A DNA stretch of 64,000 nucleotides from assembly GCA_944326465.1 (NCBI GenBank), contig CALVEB010000009.1, forward strand, positions 1 to 64,000. The letters are read 5' to 3'. A model generated the notes under the pieces. That model searched no databases. It had not been told where the DNA came from and worked only from the letters and a program-made list of their open reading frames with translations. Of this stretch, positions 1 through 7,623 are shown piece by piece. The position numbers and the translations under genes are program-made. The first letter of the stretch is position 1. Each line of letters starts with the position of its first letter. The stretch comes from Candidatus Gastranaerophilales bacterium. Lineage in GTDB: Bacteria; Cyanobacteriota; Vampirovibrionia; Gastranaerophilales; Gastranaerophilaceae.

Positions 1-16
1 TTTTATAATTATATTT

Positions 17-140
17 GAGATACCGCAAGGTGTCAATTAACGTGAACCGCACACATTCCCGCTGCGGTATGACGGAACAGGGCATGTTGGATTGCAACGG
101 GCAGCCAGTGTATAAAAGTGGACTGTGTCCACCTTCGTCC
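17..140. repeat. Interspersed intergenic repeat, copy A
   Basis: This segment is nearly collinear with 12818-12938. Both copies start with the block GAGATACCGCAAGG, share GCTGCGGTATGACGGAA and GGGCATGTTGGATT, and end near CCAGTGTATAA. Within the copy, ATACCGCA (20-27) and TGCGGTAT (63-70) form an 8-bp inverted repeat, so the element can fold. Short open frames cross both copies but have no ribosome binding site and diverge outside the core, so I read it as a non-coding repeat. The remaining bases up to 300 are AT-rich and show nothing firm beyond a weak TTGACT box near 240. Confidence 0.7.
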
Positions 141-314
141 GCCGGACTATGTACACGAGAGCGACTCCTCCAATCGTATGATTTTTCACAATATACATAT
201 ATTTTTGGCTTATTGTGACGTATAATTTGTATAGTTATGTTGACTTTTTAAAATACATAATTAAATAGATACATGTAGTAGATATTAAATTATATATATC
301 AGGAGAATTTGCTT

Positions 315-1583
315 ATGGGTATGGCAGCTTCACAGGCCAGATATCTGGCTCTAACAGCAAGAAAAACAAACGTTGAATATGAAGGACAACAGGTAAACCA
401 GGCACGTACTGCGCTTGCAAACCAGAGTGCCAATACTTTTAATGATTTGCTGGCTTTAGAAGTCCCGACTGCGCCTAGTACTAATGATTATACAACTGTT
501 CAATACTCTTATGAAGACGGCACTGTCGGAGAAACTATCACAGAAATGACCCCGCTTAACGATGACCCTAATTATAATTACATGGTTACACACTATCATT
601 ACTCAGATGTGTTTACAGGCGTTCAGTCAATGAAAACCAACCCGCAGGTTGTAATGGAAATTGAACCTGTAGAAAATAACGTAGATCGTGCGAATATTAC
701 GCAGGATCCTACAACCAATGAATATTTGATTAATGGCCAGCCTGTTCAGGATTACAATGCACTGGATAACGAGCAAAGTGATGCCCTAAATCAGATCTTT
801 GAAAAATATCCTGAATTTGAAGAAGATGTTGATCCTGCTAATATCGGTTATTATTTAGATGCTGACAACAACATGCATTTCTTTGATAAAACTCAATTAA
901 CAGGTACTGATAATCTTACTGATTATTATATTAATCAAGGTACACCGACTTATGTCGGCAACTGCGAACTTCAATCTTATGAAGATCTAATCAATGATCC
1001 TGATGTAAATTATGAGGATTTAAAAGAAGCAGTAGCGCAGATAAAAGAAGATTGGCCGGATACAAATTTTGCTCTTGCTGAAGATGAAGATATTTATACA
1101 TGGGAATATCAAGGTAAACGGTATTTTGCATGCCGTGAAGATTTATACGCAAGCGCAATATCAGGCCCTGATGCAACTTTACCTACCGAAAATCAGGATA
1201 AGTTGACTTATTACAATGCGCAGGATGTAAAAACAAAAATTGAACGTACTGAAAAAGCATTCATTGACTTTGACGATCAAGGCCGCGCAGAAAGCATAAG
1301 ATTTGAAAATTCATCATTAACTTATGCACTCAAAACAGAAACAATAACTGATGAAGCAGCATATCAGGATGCAATGAATCAGTACAACTATGAACGCGAC
1401 GTTTATGAAAAAGAGATAGAAGATATTAACGCAAAAACCAAAAAAATTCAGGAACAGGACAGAACTCTTGAGTTGCGTTTAAGACAGCTTGATACAGAAC
1501 AGGATGCATTGCAAACTGAAATGGAAGCAGTTGCGAAAGTTATTGAAAAGAATATCGAATCTACCTTCAAGACATTCGAATAA
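315..1583 (+). CDS. MGMAASQAR-family protein of unknown function
   Basis: I do not recognise a named domain in this 422-residue protein. The start is the ATG at 315, which has AGGAG nine bases upstream and gives the N-terminus MGMAASQARYLALTARK. That matches the 31512 protein (MGLAASQARFLAITARK) and, more loosely, the 2938 protein. The middle is acidic and rich in Asn, Asp and Tyr. The last 80 residues form a charged coiled coil ending in KNIESTFKTF, also shared with the other two. There is no signal peptide or membrane segment. Conserved N- and C-terminal helices around a variable middle recall flagellin-like or hook-associated proteins, but that is only an architectural analogy. Confidence 0.85.
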   Translation: MGMAASQARYLALTARKTNVEYEGQQVNQARTALANQSANTFNDLLALEVPTAPSTNDYTTVQYSYEDGTVGETITEMTPLNDDPNYNYMVTHYHYSDVFTGVQSMKTNPQVVMEIEPVENNVDRANITQDPTTNEYLINGQPVQDYNALDNEQSDALNQIFEKYPEFEEDVDPANIGYYLDADNNMHFFDKTQLTGTDNLTDYYINQGTPTYVGNCELQSYEDLINDPDVNYEDLKEAVAQIKEDWPDTNFALAEDEDIYTWEYQGKRYFACREDLYASAISGPDATLPTENQDKLTYYNAQDVKTKIERTEKAFIDFDDQGRAESIRFENSSLTYALKTETITDEAAYQDAMNQYNYERDVYEKEIEDINAKTKKIQEQDRTLELRLRQLDTEQDALQTEMEAVAKVIEKNIESTFKTFE

Positions 1584-1605
1584 AGTTTACACATAAGAGG
1601 TACGT

Positions 1606-2424
1606 ATGGCTTACAAAAATGACAGTTATCTGGTAATAGCGAATAAATTCGGGTCAGCAAGCGGTGATGCAAAAGCTATGCTTTTTGAGACCTATGACAA
1701 ATTGCGGGATTTAACAGTATCCGGCAGCGGTCAGGGAACAGGTTTTGAAGCAACCGGCGGATTTTTATACAGCCTTGCCAGTATGTTAGCTCCATCTTCA
1801 TTTGCTACCGTGTTTGGCGGTTCTGATTCTATGAACATACCGGGAACATCATATAATTCAAGCTTTTCCGGCAGTACATCATTCGGTATTGACTCGTTGT
1901 ATAACTATTCCGGATTCCCTGGCGGCGCAGCGCCAATAAGCTGGGGGTTAGGAAGCGGAACAGCAACCGGCGGAGCCGCAAATATTCTGGGCTGGGGCTC
2001 TGATACAGGTGTAGCAACAGGTTATGCATCAAATATGGGAGGTATAGCAGATATTGCCAGTGCAGCTGCTTACGGCGTTGGTGCTGCAAACGGTTACGGC
2101 TTTTTCGCTAAAAACATTGTTCTGCCTGTAGCAGGTGTTATTTCCGGATGGGGCGGCATTATGCAGGCCGCTGCACCTTATCTTGGTGAATACGGTTTGC
2201 CGGCTCTTGTTATGGGTAACTTGATGCAGGGTACAACATCTTCAGCGCTCGCTGCTTATCAGCGTGTAACCGGTAATATTACAGCTAACGCAGATACAAT
2301 CCTTTCTAACAAGGTAAGAAATATTGAAACTGTCTGCAAAATGCTTGATACTCAAGGCGATGTTGTTAAAAAGATGCTTAAAGAATCTATTGATGGTGAT
2401 AGTAAAGCCATTCAAAACTTGTAA
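1606..2424 (+). CDS. Gly/Ala/Ser-rich protein of unknown function
   Basis: This 272-residue protein starts 22 bases after the preceding gene, with AAGAGG upstream of its ATG, so the two are probably co-transcribed. Residues 40-200 are rich in Gly, Ala and Ser with hydrophobic stretches (around FFAKNIVLPVAGVISGWGG), which may insert into or lie on a membrane. The C-terminal 50 residues are helical and charged. No signal peptide is evident and I recognise no family. Its partnership with an MGMAASQAR protein suggests a shared structure or secreted assembly, which is inference. A hairpin terminator follows at 2462. Confidence 0.8.
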   Translation: MAYKNDSYLVIANKFGSASGDAKAMLFETYDKLRDLTVSGSGQGTGFEATGGFLYSLASMLAPSSFATVFGGSDSMNIPGTSYNSSFSGSTSFGIDSLYNYSGFPGGAAPISWGLGSGTATGGAANILGWGSDTGVATGYASNMGGIADIASAAAYGVGAANGYGFFAKNIVLPVAGVISGWGGIMQAAAPYLGEYGLPALVMGNLMQGTTSSALAAYQRVTGNITANADTILSNKVRNIETVCKMLDTQGDVVKKMLKESIDGDSKAIQNL

Positions 2425-2461
2425 TATATTGTGTAAAAATATATTACAAAAATCTTTAGAG

Positions 2462-2496
2462 TTGGCTTATTCGTTAAAGTTTAAGCCAATTTTTTC
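2462..2496 (+). terminator. Rho-independent terminator after the 1606 gene
   Basis: TTGGCTTA (2462-2469) pairs with TAAGCCAA (2482-2489) and is followed by a run of T residues. It ends the 315-2424 transcription unit. Confidence 0.75.
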
Positions 2497-2543
2497 GTAA
2501 TATAAAATAAAGTAATGTAGTATAAATCCCTAATCGGAGATAA

Positions 2544-2637
2544 TTTAGACCTGAAACATGATTAAGACATGTTAAGAAGAAAAAGTTAAATCTGGCAATA
2601 AATCTTGAATAACTGTTTTATTATATGTAGGTCTAAA
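2544..2637 (+). promoter_or_regulatory. Structured 5' leader candidate
   Basis: TTTAGACCT (2544-2552) and AGGTCTAAA (2629-2637) form a 9-bp inverted repeat separated by 76 bases. Inside lies a smaller hairpin, AACATG/CATGTT. The 3' arm ends only a few bases before the AAGGAG that serves the gene at 2654. I do not recognise a known riboswitch consensus. Confidence 0.4.
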
Positions 2638-2653
2638 GTTGTAAAGGAGAAAA

Positions 2654-2926
2654 ATGCTTCGTGAAACTTTAGAGATGAATATAAAAAGGTTGATAGACTT
2701 TTTAATATATTCGAGAAACTTCATAATAAGAAAAAATCCGATAAAAGCTATGATTAACTCTATAACAGATAGCTTGAAAGATTTTCTTACGATGAAGAAA
2801 AAGTTAAAGATGGCACAATACAGGCTAAATTATCACCGTCATCAGTTCCATAAAATGGAGCAGCTGATAGCAGAAAATAACCAGCATAGTTTCCTGAAAG
2901 GCAGTCATCTTAACGAAACCAGATAA
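2654..2926 (+). CDS. Small basic protein of unknown function
   Basis: This is a 90-residue basic protein with an excellent ribosome binding site (AAGGAG four bases before the ATG). It is mostly predicted helix, with a Lys/Arg/His-rich C-terminal half (MKKKLKMAQYRLNYHRHQF). There is no signal peptide or recognised domain. It is followed after 11 bases by a short MGxx-family protein, so the two are probably one operon behind the structured leader at 2544. Confidence 0.7.
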   Translation: MLRETLEMNIKRLIDFLIYSRNFIIRKNPIKAMINSITDSLKDFLTMKKKLKMAQYRLNYHRHQFHKMEQLIAENNQHSFLKGSHLNETR

Positions 2927-2937
2927 AGGGAAAAATT

Positions 2938-3261
2938 ATGGGAATACTCGTTGCGACATTACGATTGCAATATCTTATCCAGTCCAAATCAAATTTGGAA
3001 TATAAGATACAGTTGATTACGCAATCCAAATTAGGATTGATGCAATCAACCAATGAGTTAATGGCTGTAGGCAACGATTATGATCCGGATTCACCTATAG
3101 TAAAAACATTACAACAGCGACAGGCCAAGTTGAAGGTATTGGAAGCACAACTGGATGCGCAGATGCAGCAATATCAGAACCAGTTGAAAGCTGTTGAAAC
3201 TGAAATAGAATCAGCAAGAGGCATAATAGAAAAGAATATTGAACACTCATTCAAATACTAA
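2938..3261 (+). CDS. Short MGxxA-family coiled-coil protein
   Basis: This 107-residue protein looks like a minimal version of the 315 and 31512 proteins. Its N-terminus (MGILVATLRLQYLIQSKSNL) aligns with their MG(M/L)AASQAR segment. Its C-terminus is a Gln/Glu-rich coiled coil ending in EKNIEHSFKY, matching KNIESTFKTF and KNVEKIFTMF. The variable middle domain is absent, so the N- and C-terminal helices are almost fused. The function is unknown. The simplest guess is a helical-bundle subunit of the same assembly. Confidence 0.75.
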   Translation: MGILVATLRLQYLIQSKSNLEYKIQLITQSKLGLMQSTNELMAVGNDYDPDSPIVKTLQQRQAKLKVLEAQLDAQMQQYQNQLKAVETEIESARGIIEKNIEHSFKY

Positions 3262-3353
3262 AGCAATTAATGCTTGAGTATTTGATGAGAATTAATGCAT
3301 TAAGCGGTTAAAATATGCTGATTTTTGAGAGTGTTCATTAATCCTTTATATTC

Positions 3354-3557
3354 TTACTCCTTACATTTATGCTTGCCGTCCCAGGATAACCCGTCACAAT
3401 GGAGATAATCCATATTTTCTATTTCAAGTATCCATGCTGTACATGCTAATCCGTTTTCAAAATCTCCGCCGCCATAGCATTTACAAAATCGCAAGGTAAT
3501 TTTAAAGAATATATCAGAAATAGCCTCAAAAGTTGATGATGACAGGCTGAAAACATT
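3354..3557 (-). pseudogene. C-terminal remnant of a prepilin-like gene
   Basis: Read on the minus strand, this frame encodes about 66 residues ending ...ENMDYLHCDGLSWDGKHKCKE and a stop. The intact prepilin at 3932-4765 ends MNYLHCDDLSWSGKKKCD, and the upstream GLACTAWILEIE matches its GCAGWVIYQG. An in-frame stop at 3558-3560 and the absence of any start, leader or FTLAE motif mark it as a truncated fragment. It explains most of the apparent gap 3262-3608. Confidence 0.7.
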
Positions 3558-3608
3558 TTACAGGGTAATACTGAGTTTTTATAATTAGTACTGAATACAA
3601 TTTTTAAT

Positions 3609-3818
3609 TTATGCCTTATCCGGATGGTACTCCACAAGCTCAGAAAGCTCGCATTTAAAAAATTCGCATAGTTTGTTAATGGTGCTTAGCTTAACATCAA
3701 TATTTTCACCCTGCATAAGCTTGGATATGGTTGCAGTGCTTAATCCTGTTGCTTCTGCAATTTGATATCCACGCACTTTATGCCGCCAAACTAAATCGTA
3801 TAATTTTATAATAATCAT
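3609..3818 (-). CDS. XRE-family HTH regulator, divergent from a prepilin gene
   Basis: This 69-residue protein is almost entirely a Cro/C1-type helix-turn-helix: YQIAEATGLSTATISKLMQG is the HTH core, followed by the two closing helices. I start it at the ATG at 3816-3818 (MIIIKLYDLVW), because residues further upstream in the same frame are AT-rich promoter DNA. No ligand or dimerisation domain is present. It faces the prepilin gene at 3932, and an 11-bp inverted repeat lies between them, so it probably represses itself and the prepilin. Confidence 0.85.
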   Translation of the reverse strand: MIIIKLYDLVWRHKVRGYQIAEATGLSTATISKLMQGENIDVKLSTINKLCEFFKCELSELVEYHPDKA

Positions 3819-3829
3819 TTCTAAATTAT

Positions 3830-3875
3830 AATTGAATATTGTATTATATTGACAAATATTCAATTGTACTATAAT
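3830..3875 (+). promoter_or_regulatory. Prepilin promoter with operator-like inverted repeat
   Basis: TTGACA (3849-3854) and TATAAT (3870-3875) are spaced by 15 bases. AATTGAATATT (3830-3840) and AATATTCAATT (3855-3865) are perfect 11-bp inverted arms, one inside the -35/-10 spacer. This is a plausible operator for the adjacent XRE protein. Confidence 0.6.
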
Positions 3876-3931
3876 ATATTTAAGTATACCAAAATATTTT
3901 TAACAAAAATTTATATCAGGAGGTAAAACTA

Positions 3932-4765
3932 ATGCAAATTTGTCACAACTGCAAAAAACCTTTTTCTCTGTTTAAAAGTCCGGTCTACTCTCGTACTTCC
4001 AAAGCTGTTAAACCGGCATTTACACTGGCTGAAGTATTAATCACACTTGCTATCATCGGTGTAGTTGCCGCACTTACACTGCCGTCAGTTATTCAAAATT
4101 TTAAGGAACGACAATATGTTTCACAACTAAAAAAGACATATTCAGTACTTCAAAATGCTTTCCAGATGGCAATTGCAGAACATGGAACACTTGATCAATG
4201 GGGATTGACAAATACAGTTATTGGTGTAGACGAAGAGGGGAATTCAATAATAGATGCCGCTCCGGGGCAATTAATTTTTTCTTATATTGAACCGTATTTA
4301 AATATTGTTACAAATGACTATCTGTACTCAAGCGACAAATTATACTCCTTAGACGGACGTTACAGAGAAACAACGCCTGCTGTACCGTCAGAAGACAACA
4401 AAGAACTGCCTCTAGGTGGAACACTGGCAGACGGCTCATTTTTTCAAATAGGCTGGATTAATTCGGGCGGCTGTAGCGCACCAGCGGGTAAATGCGGTGA
4501 TTTTTGGATATATTTGCCTGATAAAAAACAACAATTGGGAGTAACAATGTTTAATTTCTGGCTCACAAAAAATGGACTGCTGCCAAGAGGGTATTCAGGC
4601 GATACCGGCTACCCTTTTGAACGTGATTGTGATATAAAAAACAAGGAAGGACGCCCGAGTGACGTCCAGGGCAGAGGCTGCGCAGGCTGGGTAATATATC
4701 AGGGGAATATGAACTATTTGCATTGTGATGACCTGTCATGGTCGGGTAAGAAAAAGTGTGATTAA
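3932..4765 (+). CDS. Type II/IV prepilin-like protein
   Basis: The 277-residue protein has a 29-residue leader containing a CHNC pair, then the prepilin motif A|FTLAEVLITLAIIGVVAALT at residues 29-49. The mature Glu5 and hydrophobic alpha-1 helix are both present. The -1 residue is Ala rather than the usual Gly, as in the other two prepilins here. The C-terminal half contains several Cys residues (GGCSAPAGKCGDFWIY; YLHCDDLSWSGKKKCD) likely to form disulphides outside the inner membrane. AGGAGG precedes the ATG. No pilus assembly genes are nearby, so whether it builds a pilus or a type II-like pseudopilus is unknown. Confidence 0.85.
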   Translation: MQICHNCKKPFSLFKSPVYSRTSKAVKPAFTLAEVLITLAIIGVVAALTLPSVIQNFKERQYVSQLKKTYSVLQNAFQMAIAEHGTLDQWGLTNTVIGVDEEGNSIIDAAPGQLIFSYIEPYLNIVTNDYLYSSDKLYSLDGRYRETTPAVPSEDNKELPLGGTLADGSFFQIGWINSGGCSAPAGKCGDFWIYLPDKKQQLGVTMFNFWLTKNGLLPRGYSGDTGYPFERDCDIKNKEGRPSDVQGRGCAGWVIYQGNMNYLHCDDLSWSGKKKCD

Positions 4766-4767
4766 GC

Positions 4768-4798
4768 AAAGTCCGGTTATCAACCGGACTTTTATTTT
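4768..4798 (+). terminator. Terminator after prepilin
   Basis: AAAGTCCGGTT (4768-4778) pairs perfectly with AACCGGACTTT (4782-4792) around a 3-base loop, followed by TATTTT. Confidence 0.85.
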
Positions 4799-4827
4799 GC
4801 AATTAGCTGAACCTTGCGTATAATCAT

Positions 4828-4851
4828 AAAAAAAAGGGAGCTTGCGCTCCC
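4828..4851 (-). terminator. Minus-strand terminator-like hairpin
   Basis: GGGAGC/GCTCCC (4836-4841, 4846-4851) with a tetraloop is followed, on the minus strand, by eight T residues. No minus-strand gene is visible immediately upstream, so it may terminate antisense transcription. The remaining 4852-5112 is AT-rich with no recognisable feature. Confidence 0.55.
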
Positions 4852-5112
4852 GTTGGAATTAAGAATAGCTGGAAGTATGAAAAAGATTTACTTATATTTA
4901 ACGGAATTAGTGTCAATTTTACAATTACTCACCATGACTATTGTTTAATTTCATCAGGATAATATATTTTTGTCCCGTATTACCCATGCCGGCATATTTT
5001 TATATCACGGCAAAATATAACCACTAAAGAATAAGTGTAAAATTACCACTTATACTATAAATAGCCTATTTATAAACATTTCGGCCTGCTTAACAAAACT
5101 TCATAAGAGGGG

Positions 5113-5174
5113 TTGACAAAATAAAATTTATATTCTATAGTAAAAGTGTTAGATGAAGTGTTAAAAAAACACTT
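5113..5174 (+). promoter_or_regulatory. Strong sigma70-type promoter and leader hairpin
   Basis: TTGACA (5113-5118), a 17-base spacer and TATAGT (5136-5141) make a near-consensus promoter. The leader carries AAGTGTT/AACACTT (5156-5162, 5168-5174), a 7-bp hairpin with an A-only loop, before the ribosome binding site GAAGGAGGG. Confidence 0.7.
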
Positions 5175-5203
5175 AATAACAAAACCCGAAGGAGGGACAA
5201 AAA

Positions 5204-5488
5204 ATGATAAACGTTAGTTCAGTAAAATTAAATACAACAAAACCGATATATTTCGGTGCAGATAATAATAACAACCCTATGACAGCAGGTCAGGCTATCC
5301 TTGCTTTACAAAATGATAGCGCGAAAGTTAACTTCGAAAAAGACTTTCAAAGAACTTACAAAGCTGACGCGGTTCAATCAAACCCTGTAACCGCTCTGGC
5401 TTACAAATTCGGTAAGACTTTAGATATACTTAGAGGCGCTTCTAATAAAAGCGCTCAACCCCAAAAACATATCTCTTTCACGGCGTAA
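5204..5488 (+). CDS. Small protein of unknown function with strong expression signals
   Basis: This 94-residue protein has a near-consensus promoter and a very strong ribosome binding site (GAAGGAGGG), so it is probably abundant. It has no signal peptide, membrane span or family that I recognise. Short aromatic motifs near both ends (IYFGA at the start, ISFTA at the end) bracket an Asn/Lys-rich, probably helical middle. It stands alone, with no operon partner. Confidence 0.75.
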   Translation: MINVSSVKLNTTKPIYFGADNNNNPMTAGQAILALQNDSAKVNFEKDFQRTYKADAVQSNPVTALAYKFGKTLDILRGASNKSAQPQKHISFTA

Positions 5489-5625
5489 AGAGATTAAATT
5501 CCTCAACTTGATATTAAATAATTCAAACTCCTAAATATTCATTATACATTTACCCCAAATTTATCTTTTTACCGAAAATTATACTATAAAATACCCTGAT
5601 TAAGTATATTAAATTTTTACAGAAT

Positions 5626-5660
5626 AAATTATCCTTTTCTTTGACAGGAAAGGATAATTT
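5626..5660 (+). promoter_or_regulatory. Hairpin sequestering the rhodanese ribosome binding site
   Basis: A 14-bp stem (5626-5639 with 5647-5660, one G-T pair) and a 7-base loop sit directly upstream of the ATG at 5664. The Shine-Dalgarno-like GGAAAGG (5647-5653) lies in the 3' arm, so folding would hide it. Confidence 0.55.
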
Positions 5661-5663
5661 GTT

Positions 5664-6047
5664 ATGAATTTACATATAAAAGAATTGCGTTTTACCCCGC
5701 AGAAAGCGCAGGAATATTTTTCCGGCATCTTAGCATATACTTTAGGGCCTGCTGAATTACAGAGAATGCTGGAAGGGAATAAGGTCATCCTTTTAGATGT
5801 CCGCCGAAAAGAAGATTATGACATGGGGCATATAAAAGACGCGATTTCCATTCCTTATGAATTATTAGATGAAAATTTAACGCTGCTTTCTAAAGAAAAG
5901 GTGACTGTTGTTTATTGTTACAACCAGCAGTGCAGGCTCGGCGCAAAAGCATGTTTAACGCTTGCAGAATACGGGTATCCGGTAATGCTTCTGGAAGGCG
6001 GTTTTAAAGTCTGGGCACAAGAATTTAATTTTGAAGTGGTCAAGTAA
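5664..6047 (+). CDS. Rhodanese-domain sulfurtransferase
   Basis: This is a single-domain rhodanese of 127 residues. VILLDVRRKEDYDMGHIKDAISIP is the characteristic first half. VVYCYNQQCRLGAKA carries the candidate catalytic Cys that would take a persulfide, and MLLEGGFKVW is the closing motif. There is no signal peptide, so it is probably cytosolic and moves sulfur to an acceptor that cannot be read from the context. The first 25 residues are extra to the domain. A hairpin overlaps its ribosome binding site and a strong terminator follows, so it is monocistronic. Confidence 0.9.
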   Translation: MNLHIKELRFTPQKAQEYFSGILAYTLGPAELQRMLEGNKVILLDVRRKEDYDMGHIKDAISIPYELLDENLTLLSKEKVTVVYCYNQQCRLGAKACLTLAEYGYPVMLLEGGFKVWAQEFNFEVVK

Positions 6048-6073
6048 AAATAAATCTGGTTGTCATAGTTTTT

Positions 6074-6101
6074 CGGAAAGCTGCTTGCTTTCCGTTTTTT
6101 T
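6074..6101 (+). terminator. Terminator after rhodanese
   Basis: CGGAAAGC (6074-6081) and GCTTTCCG (6087-6094) form a perfect stem followed by seven T residues. Confidence 0.9.
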
Positions 6102-6103
6102 AG

Positions 6104-6343
6104 CTATATTTTTTTACGCAATATAATTTCGTAATTAAGAATTTCAGCAATTTCTGAAAGCTCAGACACGCGCAGTGTTTTGTTTTTAATCTTGTTATAC
6201 AAATTTCTCACGCTGTCTTGTTTGTCAAATACCGCATTGACCATGTATTTAAGACCGGTCATATTCAGACCTTCTTTAGCGGCGAGATATTTTATTTGTG
6301 AACAGATATTTTCTGTATCCAGTTTGTATTCATTTTCTTCCAT
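6104..6343 (-). CDS. Small HTH-like protein
   Basis: This 79-residue protein consists of a helical region (IKYLAAKEGLNMTGLKYMVNA) and then a second helical segment (LRVSELSEIAEILNYEIILRKK). The order and spacing resemble small Cro-like helix-turn-helix proteins sometimes annotated DUF6471, but I cannot confirm the family. It lies 59 bases downstream of the Y-family polymerase on the same strand and could share its transcript. Confidence 0.7.
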   Translation of the reverse strand: MEENEYKLDTENICSQIKYLAAKEGLNMTGLKYMVNAVFDKQDSVRNLYNKIKNKTLRVSELSEIAEILNYEIILRKKI

Positions 6344-6402
6344 AGGAGTATTATTTCACGTTATAACAGGCATGTCAATATTGCATATCAAGTATTTTCA
6401 CG

Positions 6403-7623
6403 TTAATCCAGTGTAAATCCTGTACGAATTATATCTTTTCCGAACCGGCTTTCCAGTTTGTCAAAACATTTTGCCAGCCGTGCTTTTTTGTCATCATCAG
6501 AATCACTAAACAAAAACAATTGAGCCTCGCTGTTATACGTAATTCCGTCCAGTATAACCCCTGTACTTCTATACAAAATATTGGGATTATAAAGTTTATC
6601 GAGCAGTTCAAAAATCACTTTTGATATCTCAAACTCGTAATCTGTAGGTTTGGCGAGAACTCTTTTTTCATAAAATGATTTAAAATCTTTTGTCTTTAGC
6701 ATCAGCGTAATTCCGGTGCATTTAGCATCCAGCTTTCTGAGTTTTGCGCAGGAGCGGTGAATATGATAATTCAGGGAATTTTTCAAAAAATTTATATCTG
6801 AACTGAATTTTGACAACATGCTTGTTTTTTGAATGGATTTTGGCAGCTTTACAGCAGTATCAACAGGTGACACCATTTCTCCGAGAAGTTCATGTTTCAT
6901 TTCTAATCCTCGGATGCCAATTTTTTGATTAAGCCAGCCGTCAGTTTGGGATACAAGTTCATAAGCATTTAAAATACCGTTTTTGTGAAACATGAGTGTA
7001 AGATTTTTTCCTATTCCCCAGATTTCACCGATATCGGTTTTTTCTAAAACTTCTATAATCTCGTGTTTATGAATATGATAAACTCCGTCTGACATTGATT
7101 TTGCCTTGTCTGATGCGAGTTTGGCAAGTGTTTTGGAGGAACTTATTCCGATAGAAACCGGTATATCAACGCGTTTCATCACCTCTTCACGCAAAAATTC
7201 ACCTATTTCTGTATAATTCTTTTTATACAGCCTTTCAAGCCCCGTTAATTCTACAAAAGCCTCGTCTATGGAATACACCTCAACTTTCGGACTAAATTCC
7301 TTCAAAACAGCCATAACTTCTTTTGATATATCACCGTACAAATCATGCCGGCCGGAAAGATATATTGCTTTTGGGAAATCTTTCTTTGCCATAAAATACG
7401 GCAGCCCCATTCTTATCCCCATTTTTTTGGCTTCTCGTGACCTTGAAATTACGCACCCGTCACGGTTTGAAAGCACACAAACAGGTTTCCCCTTTAATTC
7501 AGGATTAACTTTTTGTTCGCAGGAGACAAAAAACGAGTCACAATCAACCAGTGCTATAACATTTTTCTTACTCATAGCAATAGTATCAATTTGTTTTTGA
7601 ATTTCGTCAAATCCTGAACGCAT
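6403..7623 (-). CDS. Y-family DNA polymerase (UmuC/DinB-like)
   Basis: This 406-residue translesion polymerase has the hallmark motifs in order: LVDCDSFFVSCEQ (catalytic Asp, near residue 26), VYSIDEAFVEL (second catalytic acidic pair), SIGISSSKTLAKLASDKAK (finger/palm) and WGIGKN (helix-hairpin-helix). The C-terminal little-finger domain is present, so the length is normal for the family. The Phe-rich DSFF motif fits UmuC rather than DinB. The start codon overlaps the stop of rqcH in the form TAATG, so translation is probably coupled. No umuD is visible nearby. Confidence 0.9.
   Translation of the reverse strand: MRSGFDEIQKQIDTIAMSKKNVIALVDCDSFFVSCEQKVNPELKGKPVCVLSNRDGCVISRSREAKKMGIRMGLPYFMAKKDFPKAIYLSGRHDLYGDISKEVMAVLKEFSPKVEVYSIDEAFVELTGLERLYKKNYTEIGEFLREEVMKRVDIPVSIGISSSKTLAKLASDKAKSMSDGVYHIHKHEIIEVLEKTDIGEIWGIGKNLTLMFHKNGILNAYELVSQTDGWLNQKIGIRGLEMKHELLGEMVSPVDTAVKLPKSIQKTSMLSKFSSDINFLKNSLNYHIHRSCAKLRKLDAKCTGITLMLKTKDFKSFYEKRVLAKPTDYEFEISKVIFELLDKLYNPNILYRSTGVILDGITYNSEAQLFLFSDSDDDKKARLAKCFDKLESRFGKDIIRTGFTLD

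Noticed and set aside
15-218. Open reading frame of 67 codons over repeat copy A
   Set aside because: The frame lies over an interspersed repeat, has no ribosome binding site, and the second copy at 12818 does not keep the flanking protein sequence.
3446-3637. Minus-strand frame of 63 codons overlapping the XRE gene end
   Set aside because: It is out of frame with the prepilin-like fragment that explains this DNA and overlaps the regulator gene.
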